A stretch of DNA of 64,000 nt from Acidimicrobiales bacterium (GTDB lineage Bacteria > Actinomycetota > Acidimicrobiia > Acidimicrobiales > SHLQ01), in NCBI GenBank assembly GCA_020628865.1, contig JAHDEJ010000002.1, positions 1-64,000 on the forward strand, in the 5' to 3' direction. The notes under the pieces are model-generated. The model worked only from the letters and a program-made list of their open reading frames with translations. It made no database searches and was not told the DNA's origin. A program made the position numbers and the translations under genes. Within the stretch, counting starts at the first letter, position 1. Each line of letters opens with the position of its first letter. Shown here piece after piece: positions 43,496 through 51,180 of this stretch.

Positions 43496-43900
43496 CTACA
43501 ACGTGACGACGAGTTCGAGATCCGTCGGATCGACTTTGTGAATGTCGCGGAACGTGCGCACGATGCCCGACGCAACGGCGGCGGGGTCGACGGGTGCGGT
43601 CCAGTCCCAGAAGAAGGACCCCCAGCTGGCCGAGGCCGCGGAGAAGCCGACGGCGAGCACAGCCCGCTCATCGCGCACGGTCAGGCGGTTTGCCCCGGAC
43701 AGTTCATCGTTGCCCCGGGCGGTGAGCCGAATGCAGCGATCGGCGGTGCGATGGCCGTCGATCCGGGCCTCCTGGCCCTGCACGGTCACACCGATGCCGG
43801 TCACCCGCTCGGCGATGAGGTCGCCGACGGCGTGCTCGATCGAGCGTGCGACCTCGTCCCAGGTCGCCGTTCCGGCGGGAAGCAGCAGTTCCGTCGTCAT
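43496..43900 (-). CDS. hypothetical protein between trmD and rplS
   Basis: About 134 residues, soluble. It starts [34 protein letters not shown], continues with a set of beta strands ([24 protein letters not shown]) and ends in a helix and strand ([26 protein letters not shown]). Composition and frame look genuine. No family recognised. A hairpin (GGGCC-GAAA-GGCCC) covers the start region; an in-frame ATG at 43918 is an alternative. Confidence 0.65.
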   Translation of the reverse strand: MTTELLLPAGTATWDEVARSIEHAVGDLIAERVTGIGVTVQGQEARIDGHRTADRCIRLTARGNDELSGANRLTVRDERAVLAVGFSAASASWGSFFWDWTAPVDPAAVASGIVRTFRDIHKVDPTDLELVVTL

Positions 43901-43919
43901 ATGGGCCTTTCGGCCCATA
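43900..43919 (-). terminator. hairpin after trmD, at the start of the next gene
   Basis: TATGGGCC-GAAA-GGCCCATA on the minus strand: eight pairs with a GNRA-type loop, 28 bases after trmD. Without a T-run it may attenuate transcription or hide the start codon of the next gene. Confidence 0.45.
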
Positions 43920-43947
43920 CGCGCTGGAGTTGAGCGGGTTCGGCCGC

Positions 43948-44679
43948 TCAGTCGAATTCGTCAAGAAGCTTCTGATCGGCGGCGCTGAGCCCGCCACGCC
44001 GCTCCATGAGGTCGGGGCGTCGCTCCATCGTCCGCCGAATCGCCATCGCCCGACGCCAGCGATCGACCCGACCATGGTCGCCGGAGCGCAGCACGGCCGG
44101 CACCTCCATGCCTTCGAAATCGGCGGGACGGGTGTAGTGCGGGTATTCGAGCAGCCCGTCGCTGAAGGACTCGTCGGCGATGGACTCGCGGTTCCCGAGC
44201 ACGCCGGGCACGAGTCGGGCCACCGCTTCGATCATCACCGCAGCCGCAACCTCGCCACCGGCGAGCACGAAATCGCCGATCGACACTTCCTCGTCGACGA
44301 ACGTGTCGAGAATGCGTTGGTCGATGCCCTCGTAGCGACCGCACAGGATCGAGAATCCGCTACCGGCCGCGAGTTCGTGCGCCATCGCCTGATCGAACGG
44401 CCGGCCCGATGCCGCCATTGCCAGCAGCGGCCGTGGCGGATCGGCGGCACGGATGCTGGCGGCGAGCGGCTCGGGGCGCATCACCATTCCCGCTCCCCCA
44501 CCGAACGGCGTGTCGTCGACCGTGCGGTGGACGTCCGACGTGTGGTCGCGCGGGTCGTGAAGCCGCAGATCGACGAGCCCGTTCGTGCGAGCCCGGCCGA
44601 TCACGCTGCTCGCCGTGGCGGAATCGACGATCTCGCCGAACACCGAGAAGACGTCGATGCGAATGCCGGGCTCAGTCAT
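43948..44679 (-). CDS. trmD: tRNA (guanine37-N1)-methyltransferase
   Basis: 243 residues. IDVFSVFGEIVD, the SPOUT knot segments LLAMAASGRPFDQAMAHELA, SILCGRYEGIDQRI, SIGDFVLAGGEVAAAVMIEAVARLVPGVLGN and the C-terminal GLLEYPHYTRPADFEG are unmistakable. It methylates G37 to prevent frameshifting. The start overlaps the rimM stop by eight bases. Confidence 0.97.
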   Translation of the reverse strand: MTEPGIRIDVFSVFGEIVDSATASSVIGRARTNGLVDLRLHDPRDHTSDVHRTVDDTPFGGGAGMVMRPEPLAASIRAADPPRPLLAMAASGRPFDQAMAHELAAGSGFSILCGRYEGIDQRILDTFVDEEVSIGDFVLAGGEVAAAVMIEAVARLVPGVLGNRESIADESFSDGLLEYPHYTRPADFEGMEVPAVLRSGDHGRVDRWRRAMAIRRTMERRPDLMERRGGLSAADQKLLDEFD

Positions 44680-45160
44680 TGATCTCGAACAGTCCGGCCG
44701 GCACGTCGACATGGATTCGCCCGTCGTCGTCGATCTCGACCACGAAGCCTGCCGGCACCAGCGCGCCGGAGTCGAGCACCAGAAGGTCGCTGGCCGGGTT
44801 GGCCTCGACGTGCTCCACGGTGCCTCGATCGATGCCGTCCTGGTCGACAACTGCGGCCCCGGTCAGCTCGTGCACCCACAGCTCGTCGGGGTCGTCGAGC
44901 GCCTCGGCGAACAGGTCGAGTCCGTGCAGCTCATCGGCCTGGTCGCGGAAGGCGACGCCGTCGAAGCGAACCAGATGGTCCTTGTCCTTCGGGCGCGACG
45001 AGGCGACGACGAGTTCGCGGTGATCCGGGCCGGCAAAGAGCGTGGCTCCACGATCGAGCCGTTCGAGACGGTTCGTCGTGAGCTTCACCACGACCTCGCC
45101 CTTCAGACCGTGGGCGCGCGAAACACGGCCGATCTGGAGACGTTCACTCTTGTCGGTCAT
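44672..45160 (-). CDS. rimM: 16S rRNA processing factor RimM
   Basis: 162 residues. N-terminal RimM barrel (LQIGRVSRAHGLKGEVVVKLTT) and a PRC-barrel C-terminal half (ELTGAAVVDQDGIDRGTVEHVEANPASDLLVL ... LVPAGFVVEIDDDGRIHVDVPAGL). It helps 30S head assembly through S19. Between khpA and trmD, the usual order. Confidence 0.95.
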   Translation of the reverse strand: MTDKSERLQIGRVSRAHGLKGEVVVKLTTNRLERLDRGATLFAGPDHRELVVASSRPKDKDHLVRFDGVAFRDQADELHGLDLFAEALDDPDELWVHELTGAAVVDQDGIDRGTVEHVEANPASDLLVLDSGALVPAGFVVEIDDDGRIHVDVPAGLFEIND

Positions 45161-45185
45161 CGTGAACCGACCCTGGTCTCGTCGC

Positions 45186-45470
45186 TCAGTCGACGAATTC
45201 GACGTCGATTTCGACGCCATCACGGGCGGCGGCCGCCCGGGTGAGGGTCCGAATGGCATTCGCGACCCGGCCACGACGGCCGATCACGCGACCCATGTCG
45301 TCGGGACCGACACGCACCTCGAGCTGCAGCGTGCGCTTGCTGTCGTCGACGTCGACGCGAACGGCGTCTTCGTCTTCGACCAGCGCAGCGACGATGTACT
45401 CGAGAACCGCCTTGGCGGTCTCTGCTTCGGCGCCCTCATCGACCGTCTCGTCAACCTCGACGTCGCTCAT
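45186..45470 (-). CDS. khpA: KH-domain RNA-binding protein KhpA
   Basis: 94 residues, with an acidic N-terminus slightly longer than usual. The KH core VLEYIVAALVEDEDAVRVDV ... LEVRVGPDDMGRVIGRRGRVANAIRTLTRAA carries the GxxG-like RNA loop (IGRRGR). It overlaps the rpsP stop by four bases, as in many Gram-positives. Confidence 0.93.
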   Translation of the reverse strand: MSDVEVDETVDEGAEAETAKAVLEYIVAALVEDEDAVRVDVDDSKRTLQLEVRVGPDDMGRVIGRRGRVANAIRTLTRAAAARDGVEIDVEFVD

Positions 45471-45901
45471 GCGTCTTCGCTCTCAGCGGCAGCGTCGTCG
45501 GCTGCGGCTTCTTCGGCAGCTTCCTCGGGAGCGGCCTCGTCGGCCGGAGCCTCTGCGACGGGCTCGGCCTTCGGCTTCGGCGGCGACGGCGGGGTGTAGC
45601 CCTTGTTCGGCGTGGGTTCCGGCGTCGGCGGGATCTCGACCGGGCCGCCGGTGAAGGTTTCCCATGCGCCAGAGATCTTCAGGAGCTTCTCGACACGCTC
45701 GGTCGGCTGGGCGCCCTTCTGGAGCCAGGCAACGGCCTTGTCGTTGTCGATGTCGATGACGGACGGATCCTGACGGGGCTGGTACGTGCCCACGATCTCG
45801 ATGAACCGGCCATCACGGGGTGAACGAGCATCGGCGGCAACCACGCGGTAGGTGGGTTGCTTCTTCTTGCCCATGCGCATCAGGCGGAGCTTTACAGCCA
45901 C
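45467..45901 (-). CDS. rpsP: 30S ribosomal protein S16 with acidic Ala-rich tail
   Basis: 144 residues; the S16 core (VKLRLMRMGKKKQPTYRVVAADARSPRDGRFIEIVGTYQPR, about 1-80) is normal. The last 60 residues are Pro/Lys then Glu/Ala-rich and low-complexity. GTG start. Similar acidic tails occur on S16 in other actinobacteria. Lies after ffh with a 78-base gap. Confidence 0.95.
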   Translation of the reverse strand: MAVKLRLMRMGKKKQPTYRVVAADARSPRDGRFIEIVGTYQPRQDPSVIDIDNDKAVAWLQKGAQPTERVEKLLKISGAWETFTGGPVEIPPTPEPTPNKGYTPPSPPKPKAEPVAEAPADEAAPEEAAEEAAADDAAAESEDA

Positions 45902-45979
45902 AGCAAAATCCTCTTCCTTGGAGTCTCGGCAACAGAGGAGACTCGACCGACAAATGCTAGCGGGACCCGCGAGCGGTTC

Positions 45980-47437
45980 CTACTCATCTCCACCGGGAAG
46001 CCCCGGCAGCCGCAGGCCCTGGAACTCCTCCACGCCCTCGGCGAGCACGGCGCTGGGATCGACCAGCGGTGCGTTGCCCTTCGGCGTGGTGCGACCGCCG
46101 CCCCGACGACCCTTCTTGCCCTTCTTGCCGCCCTTCTTGGCCTTGGCCTTCTTGGGCTGCACACCGAGCTGCTTCATCATCTTTTTCATCTCGCTGAATT
46201 GCGTGACGAGCGCGCTGACGTCCTGCGGCTTCATGCCACAGCCCTTGGCGATGCGGTTGCGGCGCGAACCATCGATGATTTCGGGCTTCGTGCGCTCCTC
46301 CATCGTCATCGACAGGATGATCGCTTCGAGCCGGTTGATCTGCGAGTCCTCGATCTCGACGTCCCGGACCTCCTTCGGCATGCCCGGCATCATGCCGAGC
46401 AGGTTGCCGAGCGGACCCATCTTGCGGATCTGCTTCATCTGATGGAGGAAATCGTCGAGTGTGAAGGTGCCTTCCATCAGCCGCTGGGCGGCTTCTTCGG
46501 CTTCCTCCTCCTCGTACGCGGCTTCGGCCTTCTCGATGAGCGTCTCGATGTCGCCCATGCCGAGGATGCGGCTGGCGAGTCGATCCGGGTGGAAGACCTC
46601 GAAGTCCTCGAGCTTCTCACCGGTGGAGGCGAAGGCGATCGGACGGCCGACCACTTCCTTCACTGACAACGCAGCACCACCACGGGCGTCGCCGTCGAGC
46701 TTCGTGAGGATGACGCCGTCGAGCGCGAGGGTGTTGTGGAACGACTCGGCGACGGTGACCGCATCCTGACCGGTCATCGCGTCCACCACGAGGAACGTGT
46801 ACTGCGGGTCGAGTACCTCGGAGATCTTGCGAACCTCCTCCATCAGTTCCTCGTCGATGGCGAGACGGCCGGCCGTGTCACAGATGATGACGTCGCGTCC
46901 CAGGCGCTTCGCTTCTTCGAGCGACGCCTTCGCGACCGACACCGGATCCGAGGCTTCCGAGAACACGGGCACGTCGATCTGGCGGCCCAGCGTGCGCAGC
47001 TGCTCCACGGCAGCCGGCCGCTGCAGGTCGGCGCCGACGAGCAGCGGGTTGCGCCCCTGCGACTTGAACAGGTTTGCGAGCTTGGCCGAATTGGTGGTCT
47101 TGCCGGAGCCCTGCAGGCCGGCCATCAACACGATGGTCGGCGGCTTCGACGAGAACGTCACCTGCATCGCTTCGCCACCGAGGCTCTCCGTGAGCTCCTC
47201 GAGGACGATCTTCACGATCTGCTGGCCGGGGTTGAGCGCCTTGGACAACTCGTCGCCAACCGCACGATCGCGGATACGAGATACGAGGCTCTTCACGACC
47301 TCGAAGTTGACGTCCGCCTCCAGCAGGGCGAGCCGGATCTCTCGCAGGGCCTCGTCGACATCCTGCTCGGACAGCTTTCCCTTGCCCCGCAGGCGCCCGA
47401 AGATGCCATCAAAGCGGTCGGTCAGCGTATCGAACAT
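45980..47437 (-). CDS. ffh: signal recognition particle protein Ffh
   Basis: 485 residues: helical N domain, GTPase G domain (P-loop GLQGSGKTTNSAKLA, DTAGRLAID, TKLDGDARGG) and methionine-rich M domain (about 300-450, QMKQIRKMGPLGNLLGMMPGMP ... RRNRIAKGCGMKPQDVSALVTQF). A Lys/Gly-rich tail is followed by an acidic end. It binds signal sequences and 4.5S RNA and docks on FtsY, encoded next door. Confidence 0.97.
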   Translation of the reverse strand: MFDTLTDRFDGIFGRLRGKGKLSEQDVDEALREIRLALLEADVNFEVVKSLVSRIRDRAVGDELSKALNPGQQIVKIVLEELTESLGGEAMQVTFSSKPPTIVLMAGLQGSGKTTNSAKLANLFKSQGRNPLLVGADLQRPAAVEQLRTLGRQIDVPVFSEASDPVSVAKASLEEAKRLGRDVIICDTAGRLAIDEELMEEVRKISEVLDPQYTFLVVDAMTGQDAVTVAESFHNTLALDGVILTKLDGDARGGAALSVKEVVGRPIAFASTGEKLEDFEVFHPDRLASRILGMGDIETLIEKAEAAYEEEEAEEAAQRLMEGTFTLDDFLHQMKQIRKMGPLGNLLGMMPGMPKEVRDVEIEDSQINRLEAIILSMTMEERTKPEIIDGSRRNRIAKGCGMKPQDVSALVTQFSEMKKMMKQLGVQPKKAKAKKGGKKGKKGRRGGGRTTPKGNAPLVDPSAVLAEGVEEFQGLRLPGLPGGDE

Positions 47438-47580
47438 CGTTTTCCAATCTGGTCAGGCCGTCCGGGCCGGTGTCGGGGCCTGTTCGGGACGGCTGGACCT
47501 TCTCTGTTTGCGTTCTGGTGGCCGGTGTATGGGCCGCGTTCCAGTTTGCCAGATCCCGCCGGCAAACCGACCGAGCCTCG

Positions 47581-48723
47581 CTAGGAGAACAAGGCGTCGA
47601 CGAACTCGTCGGCGTCGAACGGAATCAGGTCGTGCGGGCCCTCGCCCAGACCGACCAGCTTCACCGGGATACCCAGCTCGTTCTGCACGGCGACCACGAT
47701 GCCGCCCTTCGCCGAACCGTCGAGCTTGGTCAGCACCACACCGGTCAGGTCCGCCGCCTGCGTGAACTCACGCGCCTGCACCAGACCGTTCTGGCCGGTC
47801 GTGGCGTCGATCACGAGCAGCGTCTCCGTGACGGTGCCCGCGCCCTTCTCCGCGACCCGCCGCACCTTCGACAGCTCGTTCATCAGGTTCGTCTTCGTGT
47901 GGAGACGTCCGGCCGTGTCGGCCAGCACCACATCGGCACCGGCGGCAGCGGCGTGTTCGACCGCATCGAAAATCACCGACGACGGGTCACCGCCCTCGGC
48001 GCCACGCACCACGTGGGCCCCGGACCGGTCGCCCCACATGGTCAGCTGCTCGGCCGCCGCCGCGCGGAACGTGTCTCCGGCCGCAAGCACGAGGTTCTTG
48101 CCAGCCGCCACCTCACGAGTGGCGATTTTGCCGATCGTCGTCGTCTTGCCGACACCGTTCACGCCGACGAACAACCACACCGACGGGTCCCCGCCTTCCG
48201 CCAACGAAATGTCCTGGCCGCCGAGGCGAGCCTTCATCTCGTCCTTCACCAGCTCGATGATCGCGGCACCGTCCTTGATGCCTTCCTCCTGCGCCCGGTT
48301 CCGAACCGTCTCGAGGATCTCCATCGTCGCGGCCACACCGACGTCCGCCCGGACGAGTGCCTCCTCCAGCTCCTCCCACGTCTCCGCATTCGCATCGCCG
48401 CGGGAAATGACCGAGCCGAGATAGCCGGCCATCGCCGACCGGGCCCGGCCCAGACGATCGCGGAAGGTCGCCGGTTCCGGCTCCTCCATCGGCTCGTCGA
48501 CATCGAGCTCGGCCGCAGCCTCGTCGACCGTCCGATCGACGAGCACGCCGTCGGCATCGAGGTCGCCCGACCCCAGATCGATCTGCTCCAACTCCGCATC
48601 ACGCGAATCGAGCGCCGATGGCTCGATCGTCGGAGCGTGGGTGGAACGGCCGTTGCGGAGGAAGAAGAACCCACCCACCAACAGCACGGCGAGCACGACA
48701 AGAATCACGATCAGAAGTTCCAT
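47581..48723 (-). CDS. ftsY: SRP receptor FtsY
   Basis: 380 residues. Unlike E. coli FtsY it has an N-terminal membrane helix (LLIVILVVLAVLLVGGFFFL), then an acidic linker, the N domain (ATFRDRLGRARSAMAGYLG) and the GTPase domain (GVNGVGKTTTIGKIA, DTAGRLHTK, TKLDGSAKGG). Membrane-anchored FtsY is usual in actinobacteria. Start chosen at the membrane helix; upstream codons are low-complexity and not conserved. Confidence 0.95.
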   Translation of the reverse strand: MELLIVILVVLAVLLVGGFFFLRNGRSTHAPTIEPSALDSRDAELEQIDLGSGDLDADGVLVDRTVDEAAAELDVDEPMEEPEPATFRDRLGRARSAMAGYLGSVISRGDANAETWEELEEALVRADVGVAATMEILETVRNRAQEEGIKDGAAIIELVKDEMKARLGGQDISLAEGGDPSVWLFVGVNGVGKTTTIGKIATREVAAGKNLVLAAGDTFRAAAAEQLTMWGDRSGAHVVRGAEGGDPSSVIFDAVEHAAAAGADVVLADTAGRLHTKTNLMNELSKVRRVAEKGAGTVTETLLVIDATTGQNGLVQAREFTQAADLTGVVLTKLDGSAKGGIVVAVQNELGIPVKLVGLGEGPHDLIPFDADEFVDALFS

Positions 48724-49128
48724 AGCAGGCCTCAGGATACGGAGCGGAGGCCACAACGCCGCGCCCACGGCCGACCGAGCCGGCTCGGATCCCACGACGG
48801 CTCCGAGCCGGATCCGGCCGATGGGCATCGGCACCCGGCGGAGGACGGACAGAACCACCGGGTGCCTAACCCACGTTGTGCCGAACTGGAGGGGCGGAGG
48901 GGAGAGAGTCCCCGCCAGCCCGGCAGTACGAGAGCCAATCTAAAAGCACCGGTGTAAAGCGGCTGTAAGCGACGTTTGCTCGGCCCTGGGGGCCTCGCGC
49001 ACTTCCCGAGATTTTCTCCGCTTCGCTTCGAAAACTCGCCGCCAGACCGCCTCGCCTACATACCGAGATTTTCTTCGCTTCGCTTCGAAAACTCGTCGTT
49101 CTCCCGCACCACCCGGCCTTGCGGGCAG
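48724..49128. other. 405-base non-coding gap between ftsY and the histidine kinase gene
   Basis: No gene. It contains the palindrome CCGAGCCGGCTCGG near 48775-48788 and the two 33-base repeats listed next. The ftsY promoter should lie here, since the gap follows the kinase gene on the same strand; TAGATT near 48935-48940 (minus strand) is a possible -10 but no good -35 is spaced from it. Confidence 0.6.
49006..49095. repeat. two 33-base direct repeats with hairpin potential
   Basis: Units at 49006-49038 and 49063-49095 differ at one base. Each starts CCGAGATTTTC and ends GAAAACTCG, so each can form a hairpin with one bulged A. They lie 30-120 bases after the kinase stop codon on the minus strand and may act as terminators. 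Confidence 0.8.
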
Positions 49129-50427
49129 CTACCGCTGCTCTTGCATTGCTGGCAGGCTTACTGTTGGGAGCCAGATTACGAAGGTGGCGCCTTCTCCGAG
49201 TTCGGATTCGACTCTCACGGTTCCGCCGTGGGATTCGGCGATTTGTTTGACGATGGCGAGACCGAGGCCGCTGCGGCCGTCCTTGCGGACGGTTTGGGTG
49301 TTGTCGCCGCGCCAGAAGCGACGGAACACGCTCTGCTGGTCGGCCTCGGAGAGTCCGGGGCCCTGATCCTGCACGCCCATCCAGACCCAATCCTCGATGC
49401 GGCCGGCCCGAACCGAAATCGTCGTACCGGCCGGGGCAAGGCGGATCGCGTTTGCCAGTAGGTTCGCCAACGCTCGCCGCAACGCGACCGGGTCGCCCTC
49501 CACCAGGAGGTTCTCCTCGGCCGACACCGACAGCTCCACGGCGTCGGCTTCCGCCGGCACACCGAAATCCTCACCTGTGGTTCGCACCACCTGGCTCAGG
49601 TCCACGACCTCGACCCGCTCCGTCAGCGCCTCCTGACGGGCATGATCCAACAGGTCGTCCACCAGCGTCGTCATCCGTTCCGCCGACCGGCCGACGATCA
49701 CGCCGGTTCGCCGGAGATCGTCGGCCGTCGCATCCGGGTCCCCCAGCGCCACGTCGAGGTTCGTACGGATCACCGCGAGCGGGTTCCGCAGTTCGTGGGA
49801 CGCCTCGTGAATGAACCGGGTCTGCGCATCGAACGCGTTCGACAGCCGGTCCAGCATGTCGTCGAACGTGTCGGCCAGCTGGCCGAGTTCGTCGTCCGGG
49901 CCCGACAGGTTGATGCGACGGTTGAGGTCTGTTGCGTTGATGGAACGAGCCACGTTCGTGATTCGCTCGATCGGCCGCAGCACGATGCCGGCCACGTACC
50001 AGCCGACCGCCATGCTCGCCGCGAACAGCAACGCCAGCGCACCGAACGAATATCGGCGCAGGTCCTCCAGCGCCTGGCGGTCCACCTCCGCCTCGAAATC
50101 CTCGAGCTGCGACACGATGAGCTGGTCGCCCCGAGCCGTCTCGAGCACGACGTCCATGGATGGGTCGTCCATCAGCGTGCCACCGATGGACCGCGAGATA
50201 CCGGCGTAGATGCCACCGATCACAATGGCCGCGAGACCGAAGAGCAGCACGCTGTACAGCAGCGCCAGCCGGAACCGAATCGAACCGACCCACGCCGGAA
50301 GGAAGCGGTCGGTGTTCGCACCGACACTCATCGGTCGACGGACCGGCCCCTCCTGCGCCGCAGTCACCTCCGGCGGACGGAACTCCCCCGTGATCGATCC
50401 CGGGTCGGGGCGGCCCGGCAACCTCAT
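49129..50427 (-). CDS. sensor histidine kinase
   Basis: 432 residues. Two membrane helices (about 50-72 and 128-148) enclose a short extracytoplasmic loop of about 50 residues. HAMP (RPIERITNVARSINATDLNRRI), HisKA with FIHEASHELRNPLAVI, and a complete HATPase domain (NLLANAIRLAP, DQGPGL, GRSGLGLAIVKQIAESHGG) follow. It pairs with the response regulator whose stop overlaps its start by four bases. Placed between smc and ftsY; its signal is unknown. Confidence 0.93.
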   Translation of the reverse strand: MRLPGRPDPGSITGEFRPPEVTAAQEGPVRRPMSVGANTDRFLPAWVGSIRFRLALLYSVLLFGLAAIVIGGIYAGISRSIGGTLMDDPSMDVVLETARGDQLIVSQLEDFEAEVDRQALEDLRRYSFGALALLFAASMAVGWYVAGIVLRPIERITNVARSINATDLNRRINLSGPDDELGQLADTFDDMLDRLSNAFDAQTRFIHEASHELRNPLAVIRTNLDVALGDPDATADDLRRTGVIVGRSAERMTTLVDDLLDHARQEALTERVEVVDLSQVVRTTGEDFGVPAEADAVELSVSAEENLLVEGDPVALRRALANLLANAIRLAPAGTTISVRAGRIEDWVWMGVQDQGPGLSEADQQSVFRRFWRGDNTQTVRKDGRSGLGLAIVKQIAESHGGTVRVESELGEGATFVIWLPTVSLPAMQEQR

Positions 50428-51116
50428 GCGGCGTCCAACGGCTCGATCAGCCGGTAGCCGCTGCCGATCACGGTTTCGATGATCGGCTGCTCGTCACCGG
50501 CCTGCAGTTTGCGGCGAAGCGTTCCCACCGTCACCCGAACGGTGTTCGTGAACGGGTCGGCGTTCTCGTCCCAGACATGCTCGAGGAGATGTTCCTGGCT
50601 GAGCACCTTGCCCGCATGGGTCATGAAGTAGCGCAGCAGCGCAAACTCCTTCGGCGTCAGGTCCAGCGGGCGACCGGCGTTGGTGGCCACGTGGCGGGCC
50701 GTGTCGAGCGAAAGCTCACCGACCGACAACACCGAGGATTCCTGATCCCGGTCCCGCCGCAGCAGTACCCGGACCCTCGCGGCCAACTCGCCGAATGCGA
50801 ACGGCTTGATCATGTAGTCGTCGGCGCCGGAGTCCAGGCCCAGAATTCGGTCATCGACCGCGTCTCTTGCCGTCAGCATGAGGATTCGAGGCGACCCACC
50901 CTCCGGCGGGTTCTCGCGGAGGCTCGCACACACCTGAAGGCCGTCCACGTCGGGCATGGTCAGGTCGAGGCACACCAGGTCGTACGGCTGAAGGCTGGCC
51001 CGTTCGAGCGCATCCGCGCCCCCGTGGGCCACATCGACCGCATACCCCTCTCGACGCAGGCCGGTCGCCACCGCTTCGGCCAGATCGACTTCGTCATCCA
51101 CCACGAGAATTCTCAT
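50424..51116 (-). CDS. OmpR-family response regulator
   Basis: 230 residues. Receiver domain with acidic pair DDE (8-10), phospho-acceptor in LVCLDLTMPDVDGL (Asp about 52), Lys in MIKPFAFGELAARV; then a winged-helix DNA-binding domain (LDLTPKEFALLRYFMTHAGKVLSQEHLLEHVWDEN ... VRVTVGTLRRKL). Transcribed ahead of, and coupled to, its kinase gene; 64 bases after smc. Confidence 0.95.
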   Translation of the reverse strand: MRILVVDDEVDLAEAVATGLRREGYAVDVAHGGADALERASLQPYDLVCLDLTMPDVDGLQVCASLRENPPEGGSPRILMLTARDAVDDRILGLDSGADDYMIKPFAFGELAARVRVLLRRDRDQESSVLSVGELSLDTARHVATNAGRPLDLTPKEFALLRYFMTHAGKVLSQEHLLEHVWDENADPFTNTVRVTVGTLRRKLQAGDEQPIIETVIGSGYRLIEPLDAA

Positions 51117-51180
51117 CGGGATCCGAAGTTACCAGTGGAGTCCCCCATGGCCGGGGCGCGCCCGCGACGAGCGGCCACGG

